From NCBI GenBank assembly GCA_019009955.1, contig CM032228.1:68403501-68467500 (forward strand): DNA of 64,000 bases, read 5' to 3'. A program made the position numbers and the translations under genes. The stretch comes from Riptortus pedestris (lineage: Eukaryota; Arthropoda; Insecta; Hemiptera; Alydidae). Within the stretch, counting starts at the first letter, position 1. Each line of letters opens with the position of its first letter. Positions 23,623 to 35,900 of the stretch are shown one piece after another. The notes beneath the pieces were generated by a model. The model worked only from the letters and a program-made list of their open reading frames with translations, had not been told where the DNA came from and did not search any database.

Positions 23623-25140
23623 TTTTTTTTTATGTTTTAAGACTATTGTATACCAATTTAGGACTTATACTCGTCCTTCCAGTCTCTACTAAGCAATGAG
23701 AGACGATTGACTAGATTAATGAAGTAACAAAATAAGGATTTCAATGCAACAACACAGCTCGGAGGTATTTTGAGAAGCGGGAAATATCTTTGTAAAACAT
23801 TTTGAATTAAATGTGCTGTTCGGCTAAAGATTTTCATTACCAATTTCATTTAGAGAATTACCATTTGAATAAATTCGAAAACGGTGATATTCCTTAGCTA
23901 AAAAATACATAATTGTGTTTTTTAAATGGTTACTGTTTTCTTAACAACTATATAAATGAACGAAAAAAGAACACTCATCTATCGGATGACTATAATTATT
24001 ATACTTAAACATGTAAATGGCTTATTGTTTGAAAGTTAGGACTGTGTTTGCTAACGAACGAAAATTAACCCTTTAAAAGCGCTGAATGGTAGGTATTTAC
24101 GATAGAAATAGATGATTAATTTTTAATAAACATCAGTTCAATGAGGGAATGCTCATTTCATTTAAAGCTCAAAAAAGTAATACCCTTGAAGAATTGTCAT
24201 TGCTTCAGTTAATTCTTATTGCTAATAATATCTATCTCGAATCTTATTTTCCTCATGCATAGAATTATTAAACCAGGATGTCGTATATCTGCTTGGAAAT
24301 AATTTAGTAAGTGTTTTATAAAATTACATTTTCGAAACCGCAAGGTAACAGATCAATGATTTGAAGCCCATTTTTAAAATTCTTTTTGGGATACAATTAA
24401 TAAGTAAATGCTTGCGAAAATTCATGGCGTCGGAAATAGTTGTGGGAGGAGTGGAAAAGATTTATACATACAAACACCTAGAGCAAATGCTCACTTTGGC
24501 AGTAAATAAATTTCGCAAGTAAAGTGTTAAGCAAGCAGGCTTTCTGTCCTTTAAAATAGGACAAAGCGATCATTAGCTCAAATTGATATGTCACAGAGAG
24601 CTCCGAGGTCCTTTTAAGAATTATCAACCGCTATTATTCATTCAAGGATTTTCTTTCTGGATCTTATCAAATGTAGGCTCCCACTACCTTTAGGCGCAGT
24701 ATCGAACAATAGAAAGGCATACTTATTTACATATCAGTACTTCAGGGACCTCTGTAAAATAGGAATTACTTTGTTTAAAATAATACAAAGAAATATTTGT
24801 GAGTAATCGCCCATTGTTTGCCTTATAGAGTATATACTGAAATTGGCTTTTAAACATTTGTAGCATAAAAAGGGTATTTAAAGTCAGATGCATTAGAGAA
24901 CCACGTGTTCCAAGCGATAAATTAAAAAAAATCACCTTCCACGGAATGCATAAATTATTTTTGTTTTCCTAGATACGTAATCCTAACACGTTCCTTAGTT
25001 GTTGTTTATTCTCTTATATATTTATGTTTAATATATTCCGCAACGGGTTAAAATTGTACACTAATCAAAAATGTTTTCAGAAATATATGTTGTTTGAAAT
25101 TTATTATACAAGTCACCACCTTTGTTGTTATAAGTAAAAG
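23623..25140. other. Low-copy A+T-rich DNA
   Basis: No recognised repeat, exon or RNA. Small minus-strand ORFs (63 and 70 codons) have no domains. Confidence 0.5.
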
Positions 25141-25922
25141 GTCCGTCACGCAAACTAAAAAGATTTCCCAAGTGCTTGTATAACACATTTGTGATATCAT
25201 TTCACCACATATTCTCTATTTCTGCGAAAAATAACGGGGATATTTTAAATTACCCCCTCTCTAAACCCCTACTATTCCGTGTCAGATTTTAGACATCAAC
25301 AATTATGGCCTTAAGTGTTGAATGAAACTGTTAAATATCGAGTATGGTGTAGAAAAAAAAAAAAACATTTTCGAGTTAAGGAAGTAAAATCTGATGACTT
25401 CATCACACAACGAATTTGCAAGTACCTCATTTAGAAAATATCTATTGAATAAAATATTAGGTATTTAAGCTTCAAATAAATTGATTCATCACATAACACA
25501 GTATAGTATTTGTGACATGGGTAGAACTGGGTGGGGGCGCTGGGTTACTGAATGTTGAGAAGTAAAAAAAATCCAAATATCTTGGTTATTATTGAAGTTA
25601 GGGAATAAATATTTATAACAATATTTATAGTAAACTTCATTTGCAATAAGATTGACTCTATAAATGTTTTCGATCCAACGTATAGTAACGGAGGTATTCA
25701 GAATTTTTGAAATTCACCCCCCCCCCTACCCCCCCTTCCCTCCCACTGTTCCAGTCCATTGTTTCAGTCATTAACGAACTTACGACAAATATATATATAT
25801 ATATATATATAATTTTGTACGGACCTCATTTCCGTCATCTCCTGGGCATTAAATTTGAGAATTGTTTTTCAAAAATCGCGTCATTACTACAACCTCAATA
25901 ATGTGATTTCTCTTAAGGATTA
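25141..25922 (-). mobile_element. HINE-like element, long two-core variant
   Basis: Right end GTCCGTCACGCAAACTAAAA with the hairpin partly deleted, AGATTTCCCAAGTG, a first C-run core (TTACCCCCTCTCTAAACCCC), then the GATGACTTCATCACACAACG module, AAGCTTCAAATAAATTG, ATCTTGGTTATTATT, and a second core with a C-run near 25718-25745. A TA tract (25789-25811) and GTACGGACCTCATTTCCGTC follow. The left palindrome is worn down to GTGATTTCTCTTAAGGAT. Confidence 0.7.
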
Positions 25923-25993
25923 GAACTGAAAATTTGTTGTTTCTGCAACGCAGAAAATCGGAGGTTCAAAAAATAAATTATATACTAGTATAT

Positions 25994-26087
<94 letters not shown>

Positions 26088-26894
26088 ACTTTCAAGGCAA
26101 GAACTGCTTTATCAGTGGCAAACAATGTGTAGAAATCTGAAAATCTGCTGGTTTATGTAGTTATGCAGTTGTGATGAATGATGGTACTTTCTGTCATTAT
26201 TTCCTATTTGGAAAATCACTCGTACTCGGAATTAAATATTTTCAAATGGAGTGCAATCAAACATTTTTCTAATTTAATTTAACATCGACAAGGACTATTT
26301 GTTTATAATAGGGCCAGCTAAAAATTCCATGTTTATGCTCTAAGCAAACAAAAATTATTTGTCGAAAATATGCTGTCGGAGAGGTGGCTCGTAAACTAGT
26401 CCACGTAGACTATAAAGTAGACATTGACGTCCCGCGAGCTATTATACCCAATTTAAACTATTACAATTAGGTCGTAATCAAGAAGATGCTAGAGCTCCAT
26501 GAGGCGAGATGAAATTTATGAACTGCCAGAAAGAGCTTAATAGTGTATGTAAGATCTTGGAGATGGCTTAAATGATGGCCTGAATGACTCGGCCCCCCTG
26601 GCGTATTATTAAAATGAGCATTATTACAGGCTCTCGGTGGGAGAGCGGGGTGCAGGAAAAATAGATTATAATCATATCATAAATTGATCAATCAACGTGG
26701 ACCGTAGGACTGGATTACTTATTGATTAACTAATGGGACTTATAGGCCGGATTAGTGATGGTTCTAACCTTTCGTGATGGCTGTTTTCGTCTTCAGGGAT
26801 TCTAGTAGGCCGAGTCTTAAGACTTGGGCTGCCGATTATTTTTATTCCTTCAAGATACAAGTGTTCTCCAATGTTGATGCAAACTATGAATGAT
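25923..26894. other. Microsatellite plus a GC-richer low-copy block
   Basis: After the (TA)(GA) tract, the DNA at 26380-26870 has balanced composition, homeodomain-type motifs (TAATGGG, AATTGATCAATCAACG) and no repeat signature or ORF. It could be a conserved non-coding regulatory block, but I cannot test conservation. Confidence 0.3.
25999..26084. repeat. Compound (TA)n(GA)n microsatellite
   Basis: TA run to about 26042, followed directly by a GA run to 26084. Not inside a HINE copy, though one ends about 75 bp upstream. Confidence 0.95.
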
Positions 26895-27152
26895 AAGGAT
26901 CAATAAAAATGCCAAGTCCTGTACTGTTTTTTAATATTATGCAGAGTGCACTTTCGGAGTCAACGCTCCATCGTCAGTGCCTGCTGATTAAAGCTGTGTA
27001 GTCTGGACCACGACCAGCAGGCAGCAGTCACTGACTGGAGCGTTGACTCCGAAAGTGCACTCTGCATAATATTAAAAAACAGTAGAGGACTTGACCTTTT
27101 TATTGATCCTTATCAATTGGTTCCCCTACCAACCAGCATATTCCAGAGAAAT
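26895..27152. mobile_element. Foldback element with about 95-bp inverted arms and 11-bp target duplication
   Basis: Arms 26891-26986 and 27015-27114 are near-perfect inverted repeats (key shared text: ATTATGCAGAGTGCACTTTC, GGAGTCAACGCTCCA). They are separated by about 28 bp and differ at only a few positions, so the element looks young. Flanked by CTATGAATGAT at 26884-26894 and 27153-27163, an 11-bp direct repeat that I read as a target-site duplication. The right side carries about 38 bp beyond the arm. No ORF. Class unknown: a non-autonomous foldback or a retroelement with inverted ends. Confidence 0.7.
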
Positions 27153-27342
27153 CTATGAATGATTATTTAATGCTATCGGCCGTATTGCCGTTATACACAT
27201 TCATAATTTACAAAATGTATTAATAATTAATACAGTAAATTTTATTGTATACATTTCTGTCATATAACAATGTATGAAGCTAATAATTGGCACAGGAATA
27301 TTGTTATAATCACCAATTCACCCCGACGTATGAATGACTATT

Positions 27343-27464
27343 AGCAGATTTCCCTTAAGGGAAATCAGCTATTGAGGTCGTACTCATGACGCGATTTTCG
27401 AAACATTTCTTCAAATGTCCATCGGTCCTACCCAGGAGATGGCGAAAATGAGGTCCGTTCAAAA

Positions 27465-27500
<36 letters not shown>

Positions 27501-28024
27501 CTGTTAACGCTCTAGCGGTCGCAATTTTTGTTTGATCGTTACCAAACTCGAAATGTAATAGTTTTCAAAAAGAAAGAACAAGTTCGTTAATGGCTGAAAT
27601 GAGAGAGAGGGGATTTAGAGGGAAGGATTTTTGAAAATTCTTTCAAAATTCTACTTGAAAATATCTCCTTTATTATGCGTTGAATCGAAAAATTGTATAA
27701 AATCAATCTTATTGCAAATTAAATTTACTATAAATATTGTTATATACATTTATTCTCTATCTTGAATATTAACCGAGATATTTGAATTGATATTCTTAAA
27801 TATTAACCGAGATATTTGCATTTCTATTGTGTGTGTGGTCGGCAGAAGTCGGCCATATTCGGGACTTTCCCCCGGAAGCTAGTTCGGCCATTTCCGTAAC
27901 TGTTCGTCCTTTGTGAATTGGTTTAGAGATTCGTTCTTACTACCGTTATTAGTAAGCAGATTTCTCTATTGTAAAACTTCACGTGGGAAATCTACTTAGT
28001 TTACGCAGCCCCTGCACGACGGAC
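27343..28024 (+). mobile_element. HINE-like element, complete
   Basis: AGCAGATTTCCCTTAAGGGA left palindrome, block A, TA tract (about 27468-27496), block B with a short core (GGGGATTTAGAGGGAAGG), and right end GTGGGAAATCTACTTAG, ACGCAGCCCCTGCACGACGG-AC, T-run. A local duplication repeats the ATTAACCGAGATATTTG motif twice (27766-27818). Confidence 0.85.
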
Positions 28025-29080
28025 TTTTTTCTCTCTCCGAGTATTAAAATTTCCCGAGCAAGAATTTTTTTTTTTCTGTAGCAGTATAATCGGCCCTGTT
28101 TATGTTCCGCATTGATTTTTGTAATGTTAAAAATAAACATTTTTTTAATATTTGTACATAAAAGTGTTTTCTGTTATCGAAGTGTTACTATTTGTTAAAT
28201 TAACGGCAATTGGAAGGGTACTGAGGTTATTTTTCCCAAACTGTTTTGGCGGAATTCTCGTTTCGATGCGTTTGTTTATTAGTTACCACCATGAAGAAAA
28301 GCTCTCTTCCAGGTTGGGCTTTAGTGAAATTTAGGGATAGCTGAATGGCTAGAGGCTCACCAAAAACTTAACTATCACTGAATAATAAGTACAAAATTGA
28401 TCTTAATTCACTAACTATTTCAACTGATGTATTCATAATCATACTATTTGGCCAAAAGGCATATCTGGCACGAAACCTGCAATGCATAACGTTGCCTCAA
28501 TCTTTAATTTCAGTTGAGCGTAGTTCATCAACGTGTTTCGAATCGGCAAACTTGTTTAATGATGACGTCGAGATAAGCCCTGAGATTGAATCTGGCAGCG
28601 GCCAATGAGCTGTGACTTGTTTGTCAGTCGGTTTTTAGAGCAGCTAATTCGATCGGCGTGATGTATCAGATACTTTATAATCTTGTGGATTCGGTTGCCG
28701 GTCCACGGTTCGTTGGCTCGTCCCGACTAAACGGTAGCTCCTTGATCTTTGGGTGATAAATATCGACAAATACACTGTCAGAGAGATCCGGTTATTAAGA
28801 GGGACTCCTCAGAGATCGGGGTTGACTCAGAGTGGAGAAACATTTAATTTCCTGATAATTGGTCCTTAGTAGACTACGTAATTCTAAAGAAAGGCTTTTG
28901 AAACTGTTCAGTGGCCTGAAAGATCACGAAGAGCCAGCATTTTTTTTTGTGAATAATTACGTAAGCTTCCTTTTCTTTAAACTTATGTCATGTTAAATTA
29001 AAATAACCAAACATAACCATTTACAAGCCATGAATTTTAGAGACTTAAGAACATACCCGAGTAAATATTGTACTATTTTT
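28025..29080. other. Low-copy DNA with a GC-richer block at about 28480-28870
   Basis: The central block has balanced composition, no repeat signature and only short ORFs. It could be regulatory or structural DNA. Nothing definite was recognised. Confidence 0.35.
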
Positions 29081-29310
29081 ACTTCCTTGTACAAAATTAA
29101 GGAAGTATTGTAATCGCCAAAATTTTCAGTTTTCATATTTCAACAGAGTTATCCGGTTTGACACGCCCGCCGTATATGTGCATCACGTATAACTCAAGAA
29201 CGGCTTGCCATAAATTAGATTGCCTTCGATTTCGACTACGGAGGAAGAGAACATTTTTTTTTATTTTGTAAATTTCTCCGTACGTATCACATATATAACA
29301 AAGTTGTATA
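29081..29310 (+). repeat. Dispersed repeat, TTCCTTGTAC family, best copy
   Basis: Opens with a clean hairpin, ACTTCCTT-loop-AAGGAAGT, then TTTTCAGTTTTCATATTTCA, ATCCGGTTTGACACGCC, CGTATAACTCAAGAACGG, and AAATTTCTCCGTACG. A HINE copy begins 10 bp downstream. No coding capacity. Confidence 0.65.
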
Positions 29311-29320
29311 GGGCATTTTT

Positions 29321-29885
<565 letters not shown>

Positions 29886-30393
29886 ACTATTGCCATCTTC
29901 AGACATCTCCTGAGAGAGACACATGCAGGAAAGATGGGTGATGACGTCATCAGTTATGATTTTCCATTGTTTGATTTTGAATTTGATTACTAGGAAAATA
30001 GGTCAATCCAGATTTTTATTCAATCACGTTCAGATGGTCCTAATTATTATGACTATAGTTATATGTACAGTTAATTATATACAAAAGTAGTCTACTTGTT
30101 AAAAATAGTATGATCTAATTATTTTCTCCTACGTGTTATACTTTTTGAACCTTGACAACATCTAAATTCTGGTTTTCTTTTTTTTTCTTCACTTCATATG
30201 TTACTTTATAAACAAAACAAAATTATTTATATATTTCTGGAAGATTAAAATGGCAAAATATGAGTTTTATGACTATATGGATTTTATAATTACATATCAT
30301 CCATTACTGTCTTAAAAATAAATGTAGGCCTGAATAATATTTTCATAAACAAGCATTAATGTTACTTTTGTTTATGCGTGTGTGTGTGTGTGT

Positions 30394-30452
<59 letters not shown>

Positions 30453-31059
30453 CCATATTAATAACACGAATAAAACATATCTGAATTGTGAGTGTTGATG
30501 AAAGAAAAAATGAATATTTATGGAAGCAATAATTGATACATTCATTTTAATTCTGAAGGAACTAATATATTACGTGTTGGATGATAAGCAATTATTATTA
30601 TGTTAGAGATGCATGAGTGGGGCTAAAAGTAACTTAAAAAAAGGGTAGTTATTCATAATTTTGGATTTTATTTTATGGCTAGTACACATATTAATAATAC
30701 TGATTAAAATGTATGAGTTCCGAATGAGAGAAATATGGTAAAATTATTAAATAGGAGATTCATAATCATGCATTATTTTGAGAAACCATTTTCAGAAGAT
30801 GAATTTTCAAAGCTTTTGGGTTTATTGTTTCCCTCATTTCTTGACAAAAATATAAAATTCACGGAAATGCGAAGTACTTTATTTGTCATTAATCAAATAA
30901 GTGAGTAATATTCTTTATTCAACAAAATAAATGTGTATAAATATTTATAATCTGTGGAATCAAATTATATCTTCTTCCATTTTAATTAAATATTAGCTGG
31001 TTTCCTTTCAGCCATTATTCGAAGGTACAACATAAGCTATGTGGGAATTCCAATTTTCA
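29886..31059. other. A+T-rich low-copy DNA with a TG/TA tract
   Basis: Apart from the microsatellite at 30377-30447 and a possible continuation of the preceding HINE to about 29970, I see no gene or repeat. Confidence 0.5.
30377..30447. repeat. Compound (GT)n(TA)n microsatellite
   Basis: GT run, short TATACA interruption, then TA run. Outside any recognised element. Confidence 0.95.
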
Positions 31060-31500
31060 ACAAGGGGGGGGGTTTGCTTATACTTCAAAACAAATATTCG
31101 CCAATATATTCCTTAATATTGATTTTATCTAAAACAAAAAAGAAAAAAAAAGAATAACGATTATAGTCTTAATCGTTATTTTAATTTATAAATTTCGAAT
31201 TTTTGACCATTACTCATAATCTACTAAAATGCCTCGTCAGAATTGAGAATTTGTATATGTATTTAGAAAATGAATATTGTTAACTTACGATACTCCATAG
31301 TTTACTATCACTCGCAGGAGTGGGGGTATACTTGGACTGCAAAAACGTATATTCGCCAATATCTTCGTTAATATTGATTATATCAGAAGAATGTAAAGAT
31401 CGAATTGAGTTTAGGATACATTTTAAAACGTAATTTAGACTTACGAATTTCAAAATTTCACTGAATAATTAGAGTTCCCAGATGGAACAGTGAAATTTTT
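31060..31500 (-). repeat. Two diverged direct repeats, possible ancient HINE relic
   Basis: Around 31065 and 31322 the same order recurs: G-run, TTTGCTTATACTTC or TATACTTGGACTGC, CGTATATTCGCCAATATC, TTCGTTAATATTGATT, ATCAGAAGAATG. The unit is about 255 bp. The phrase resembles the minus-strand HINE text GGGGGTTTACTGAAGGCTG followed by AATATCTCGGTTAATATTC, so these may be very old HINE cores. No ends are detectable. Confidence 0.35.
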
Positions 31501-33344
31501 TATATATTATCAAAGATGTGATTATTGTGATCGTGATTGGCTGTTTCTTTACTACGACTCAAAAAAATGGGAGAAGCACCCTTACTATTTCAATTCATTT
31601 AGGAATAACTACGATTCTTAAATGTACATTTGGCTATCTAACTAAATCTGTTTCAGAATATTGGCGTTGTGATGAATATGACGGGATGATTTCCGTCTGT
31701 ATGTTAATTAATACTTTATATTCCTACGAGACACCATTTATACTTCAACCCGTCAATGACAGGTAACAACTAGTTCTACATACATTTTATTGATAATCAA
31801 ATGCTTTACTTTTATTTGATTATTCCTGAAAAAAATATTCACGCAATAAATTTAACTGGAGGAAAAAATTGCATCCCTTTATTATTGAGCCTCTTTTTCC
31901 GAATCGATATTTTTCAGGCTTCACAGCTGATGACAGTGGTGAAACCTTGAAAATGTTCCGAGAACTTTTTCCTCGTTCCGTCAATTGCCCACGGATTTGG
32001 GCTCATTATTGCCACCATATGCAAATAACACTTACTCAAGCACATCTACGTTAATCCACTTATGCATCGAGCTCACCTCATAATTGGTATTTTTTTTTTT
32101 GGGGGCCCAAATCAATTTCCAGAAAAATCTACAATTAGACGATACTTCATCCAAGATAGTCATTAGAAGTGTTAATTACCAAAACGAGTAAACACGAAGC
32201 GTTTTGAAGTATCATGCAAGGAAACACTAATACATTAAACCTTTCTGGCCTCCATCAGTTATGACGTATTTTTTAGTTACTTTTTCCTTTTTAAAGAGGC
32301 AAATCGTTCCATTTTTAGAGTGAATTCTGCTTAAAGCTCAGAAGAAGAGCTAATTAGCAATTCAGTCAGAACCAAGGACTTTACTGGACGTACAACTTTG
32401 GAAATTTGTTTCTAATATTGCATTTAGAGTTAGGTCATACGGTAAATACTTTGTTTTGATGAAAAAGGTACTCGAAAATGTTTTTTATTTTTTTTTTTTG
32501 GAAATGCCAATGTATGTTCAAAAAAAATAAATAACATCATTCGCGTATATTTCTTATTCTAAAGGAACTAGATATAGGAACAATATACAGAAAGTTCTTT
32601 TTTTATAAGTCTTGCTCGAAATTTTAATTAGTTTTATCAGGCATTATCAAAATGCTCAATATGGAAAGAGCCGGAAGATACACGCATTCGGATATTTATA
32701 TATATTTTATATTGTTGACTTGAGTTATTTATTAAATGGGACTGTTGTTTTTGTTCATGGCTTTTAATGTGCAATTATATAGTTTTAGGATTGATATTTT
32801 TTATTGTTTAATAACTGTTCCACATTTTAGTTTTTATAACAATGTAATGGACACACGTTTTTTTTGTGTCATCATGCCACTGATGATAACGCACTGCGTC
32901 GAAAGAGCTCAGCCGCTTCAATAAACCAACATTTTGGAAGTTTGGCCTTTTTACTCAACCTGCAACACAACTCGCATCGACCTACCGGAAAACCAACTCA
33001 GACACGCCTATATGATATATCAGGAGTTGATGAACTTTACGGATTAGTGTCCGATATTTCACTCGTAACTTTCAATGAATACATCAAGGAATAATAATGG
33101 TTTAAGTTCTCAATATTATGTACAACAAAATATCTGACAAAGAGTTTTACTGATAATTTAAAATTATGAAACTCACTCATTTACTGGCTATGTCATGCGA
33201 AGCAGCATACATTAGGTACCTGAAAATAAATAATAATTTGAGTTTTGATGGCATTTATATTGAGAATACACATCAGACACACTTAAGTAATTTGAGTTAC
33301 TTAATAGTCAGTCAAAGAATAATGAATATTCTTGGTTTCAATTA
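31501..33344. other. Low-copy A+T-rich DNA
   Basis: Several ORFs of 60-82 codons on the plus strand show no family resemblance. No RNA or repeat was recognised. Confidence 0.5.
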
Positions 33345-33541
33345 TTAACTTGTACTTTATGCTACCATGGCTAAATGGGACGGGTTATCTGCTGGTCACT
33401 ACCCTTCTCTGGTCAGAGTATTATTCAATGAGTTCCTAGCTAAATAATTATCGTTTGCTGAGTCGGTAGTTGGACCCAACGCTCTAGGATTACTAACTGA
33501 GATTAAGACCAAAGGCTTAGCTCACATGGCTAACTTGAGCC
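33345..33541 (-). mobile_element. SINE family A, diverged
   Basis: On the minus strand: GCTCAAGTTAGCCATGTGAG head, AAGCCTTTGGTCTTAATCTC, a disrupted B box, then the body with GACGGG-ATTTAGCCATGG-type text reversed at 33366-33385. Older than the copies at 49631 or 52393; the B-box region carries several changes. Confidence 0.65.
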
Positions 33542-33661
33542 CAAATAATGAACATGAGATTAGATAGTTAAACTATTGTACGTATTTAGTATTATTTGCC
33601 CGACTTTATTGCCTTCCATTGCATAGAATAATTTGTCTTCATCCTACTAACTAAAAAAAAA

Positions 33662-34445
33662 GTCCGTCACGCGGGGGCTGCGTAAACTAAGCAGATTTCC
33701 CACGTGAAGTTTAGCAATAGATAAATCTAAATGCCGGTAACACATCACCACCGTGAATATTAAGTGAATAAATACAAACGATAATAAGAAAACTCCCGAC
33801 GGAAAGCATCTGAAATGTAAACAAACAGTTCTGCCAACTTCTTACCGGAAAGAAAAACAATTACTGTAATATATCTGAACATAACGTATTAATTTGATTA
33901 AAAACTATTTACTATATATATTACTGTAATTTATGATTAATCAGAATAATTTTTATCTCAATCAATCAAATTTAAGTAGTCCAAAGACTTAAGAAGGGGG
34001 GGGGTCACTAGAACATATTTGGATGTATTTTGCATAATAAATATCTCTTGAAAACAATATTTTGTATTTATGCTTCGAATAATGCGGTTTATTACATTAC
34101 CGAATATTGTTTATGTAACATGAGTTGAAGTGGGGGTTTGCTGAAGGGTGAAAATTGAAAAATGCCAATATCCCGGTTAATATTCAAGATGGGGAATAAA
34201 TTTATATAACAATATTTGTAGTAAATTTACTTTGTAATAAGATTTACTCTATAAACTTTTTCAATCTGACTTATAGTAACGGAGATATTTTGAATTTTCA
34301 AAAGTTCCTCCTCTTTAAACCCCACCCCTCCTCCTCCTGGTCCTATTTCAGCCGTTAACGAACTTACTTGATCTTTCTCTTTACATAAAACGACCAAATT
34401 TCGATTTTGGTAACGATTAAACAATAAATGCGACCGCTGTCTTGT
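33662..34445 (-). mobile_element. HINE-like element with extra module, left end lost
   Basis: Right end is textbook: GTCCGTCACGCGGGGGCTGC, then AACTAAGCAGATTTCCCACG, after an A-run. It continues into an extra module (CCGTGAATATTAAGTGAATA, CTGCCAACTTCTTACCGG) shared with the copies at 44599 and 61304, then the G-run, the CCCGGTTAATATTCAAGATG segment and the ACGGAGATATTTTGAA core. It breaks after GCGACCGCTG at about 34440, where the microsatellite and block A should lie. Confidence 0.7.
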
Positions 34446-34595
34446 TTTTTTCGGCATATTTCATTGATTCTATCCCTAACGATCATAAGTTCAATGCAAC
34501 CTCTGAAGCAGAAAACCATCTATTAAGTGCAGTTCAACTGGGCTATTGAGATAGTATTGAAAAGAATGAACGATGCATTCTATAAAAAAAATCTA

Positions 34596-34680
34596 GTCCG
34601 TCAAGCAGCGGCTGCACAACCCGGCATGACATCTCATCTCTCCATGCATTCTCTATTTCTAAGTAGAAATCTGAAGAGTA
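34596..34680 (-). mobile_element. HINE-like right-end fragment
   Basis: GTCCGTCAAGCAGCGGCTGC at the start, then CATGCATTCTCTATTTCTAA, the same variant text that follows the right end at 25141 and 55447. The fragment is cut off by the next right end seven bases later, so two right ends lie in tandem in one orientation. Confidence 0.55.
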
Positions 34681-34686
34681 AAAAAA

Positions 34687-35711
34687 GTCCGTCATGCAGG
34701 GGCTGCGTTAAATAAGCAGATTTCCCACGTGCGCCACGTATTTGCATTTATTTCAGAACTTAAAAGTTCAATGAGAACAATATTTGGTATTTAAGCTTCA
34801 AATGAAGGGCTTCATAACATAATAGAATATTGTTGATATGAGATGAGTAGAAGTAAGGGTTTACTGAAGACCGAAACTAAAAATGCAATTATCTCAGTTA
34901 ATAATCAAGATAGTGAAGAAATGTACATATGAACATTTATAGAACATTACATTTGTAATAATATTGTTTCTATACAATTTTTCGATCCGACGCATATTAA
35001 CGGAGATATTAAGAATTTTAGAAATTCTCCCCCTCTAATAGAGGTTTACTGAAGTCTGAAAAGAAGAAAGTACGAATTTTAATTTGAATAATGTGGGGGG
35101 GGGATCAGTAGTACATCAATAACAAGGTTGGTTTTGTAACATTTTTTGATACGATACACAATAACGGAGATACTTTGAACTTTCGAATTCCCCGTCCCTA
35201 TAACCCCTCCGCCCCCCTCCAGTCCTGGTCCGATTTCAGCCACAAAAGACCATGTCATGTAGTGTTGAATGCAGCAATTAAATATTGAGTATCGTATAAA
35301 TCAAATAAACGTTTCCGAGTTAGAACTAAAAATTATAATTGTACAACGAAAACGACATGTTTCTCACACAGTAAATGATCACTGAAAACAATATTTGCTA
35401 TTTATACTTGAAATAAAATGGTTAATGATATAGAAGCTTATCGTTAATATGAAATAAATAGGAATTGGGGTTAACAGAAGGCTGAAAACTAAAAAATTTC
35501 ACATATCTTGGTTAATATTCAGCATAGAGGAAACATGTATAGAACATTAAATTTAAAAAAAAATAGTTCTATACAATTTTTCAATCAATCACAATGAGGT
35601 TATATTTTAATTTTTGGATTTCCCCCTTTAATTAACTTGACGTTTTAAATGTTGATTTTGGTAACGATAAAAAACATGGTGACCACTAGATCGATAACAG
35701 ACACACACACA

Positions 35712-35793
<82 letters not shown>

Positions 35794-35900
35794 AACTGAC
35801 CTTTTTTTCATCTCCTGGGTAGGATCGATGGACAATTGAAGAAATGTTTGTAAAATCAAGTCTTCAATAAAGATTCAATAGCTGAATAGATGAATCTGCT
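34687..35900 (-). mobile_element. HINE-like element, enlarged three-core copy
   Basis: About 1.2 kb, twice the usual length. Right end GTCCGTCATGCAGGGGCTGC intact. The interior repeats the block B core three times: cores with ACGGAGATA-type text or its relics and a C-rich run near 34990-35035, 35130-35240 and 35575-35630. Each is preceded by the GGGTTTACTGAAG or AATTGGGGTTAACAGAAGG type segment. A (CA)(TA) tract and GGTAGGATCGATGGACAATT follow. The left end is reduced to ATAGCTGAATAGATGAATCTGCT-like text. Confidence 0.7.
35701..35790. repeat. Compound (CA)n(TA)n tract inside HINE
   Basis: CA run (with one CT) passing into TA at the family's microsatellite position. Opposite-strand equivalent of the TA-TG tract at 29432. 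Confidence 0.95.
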
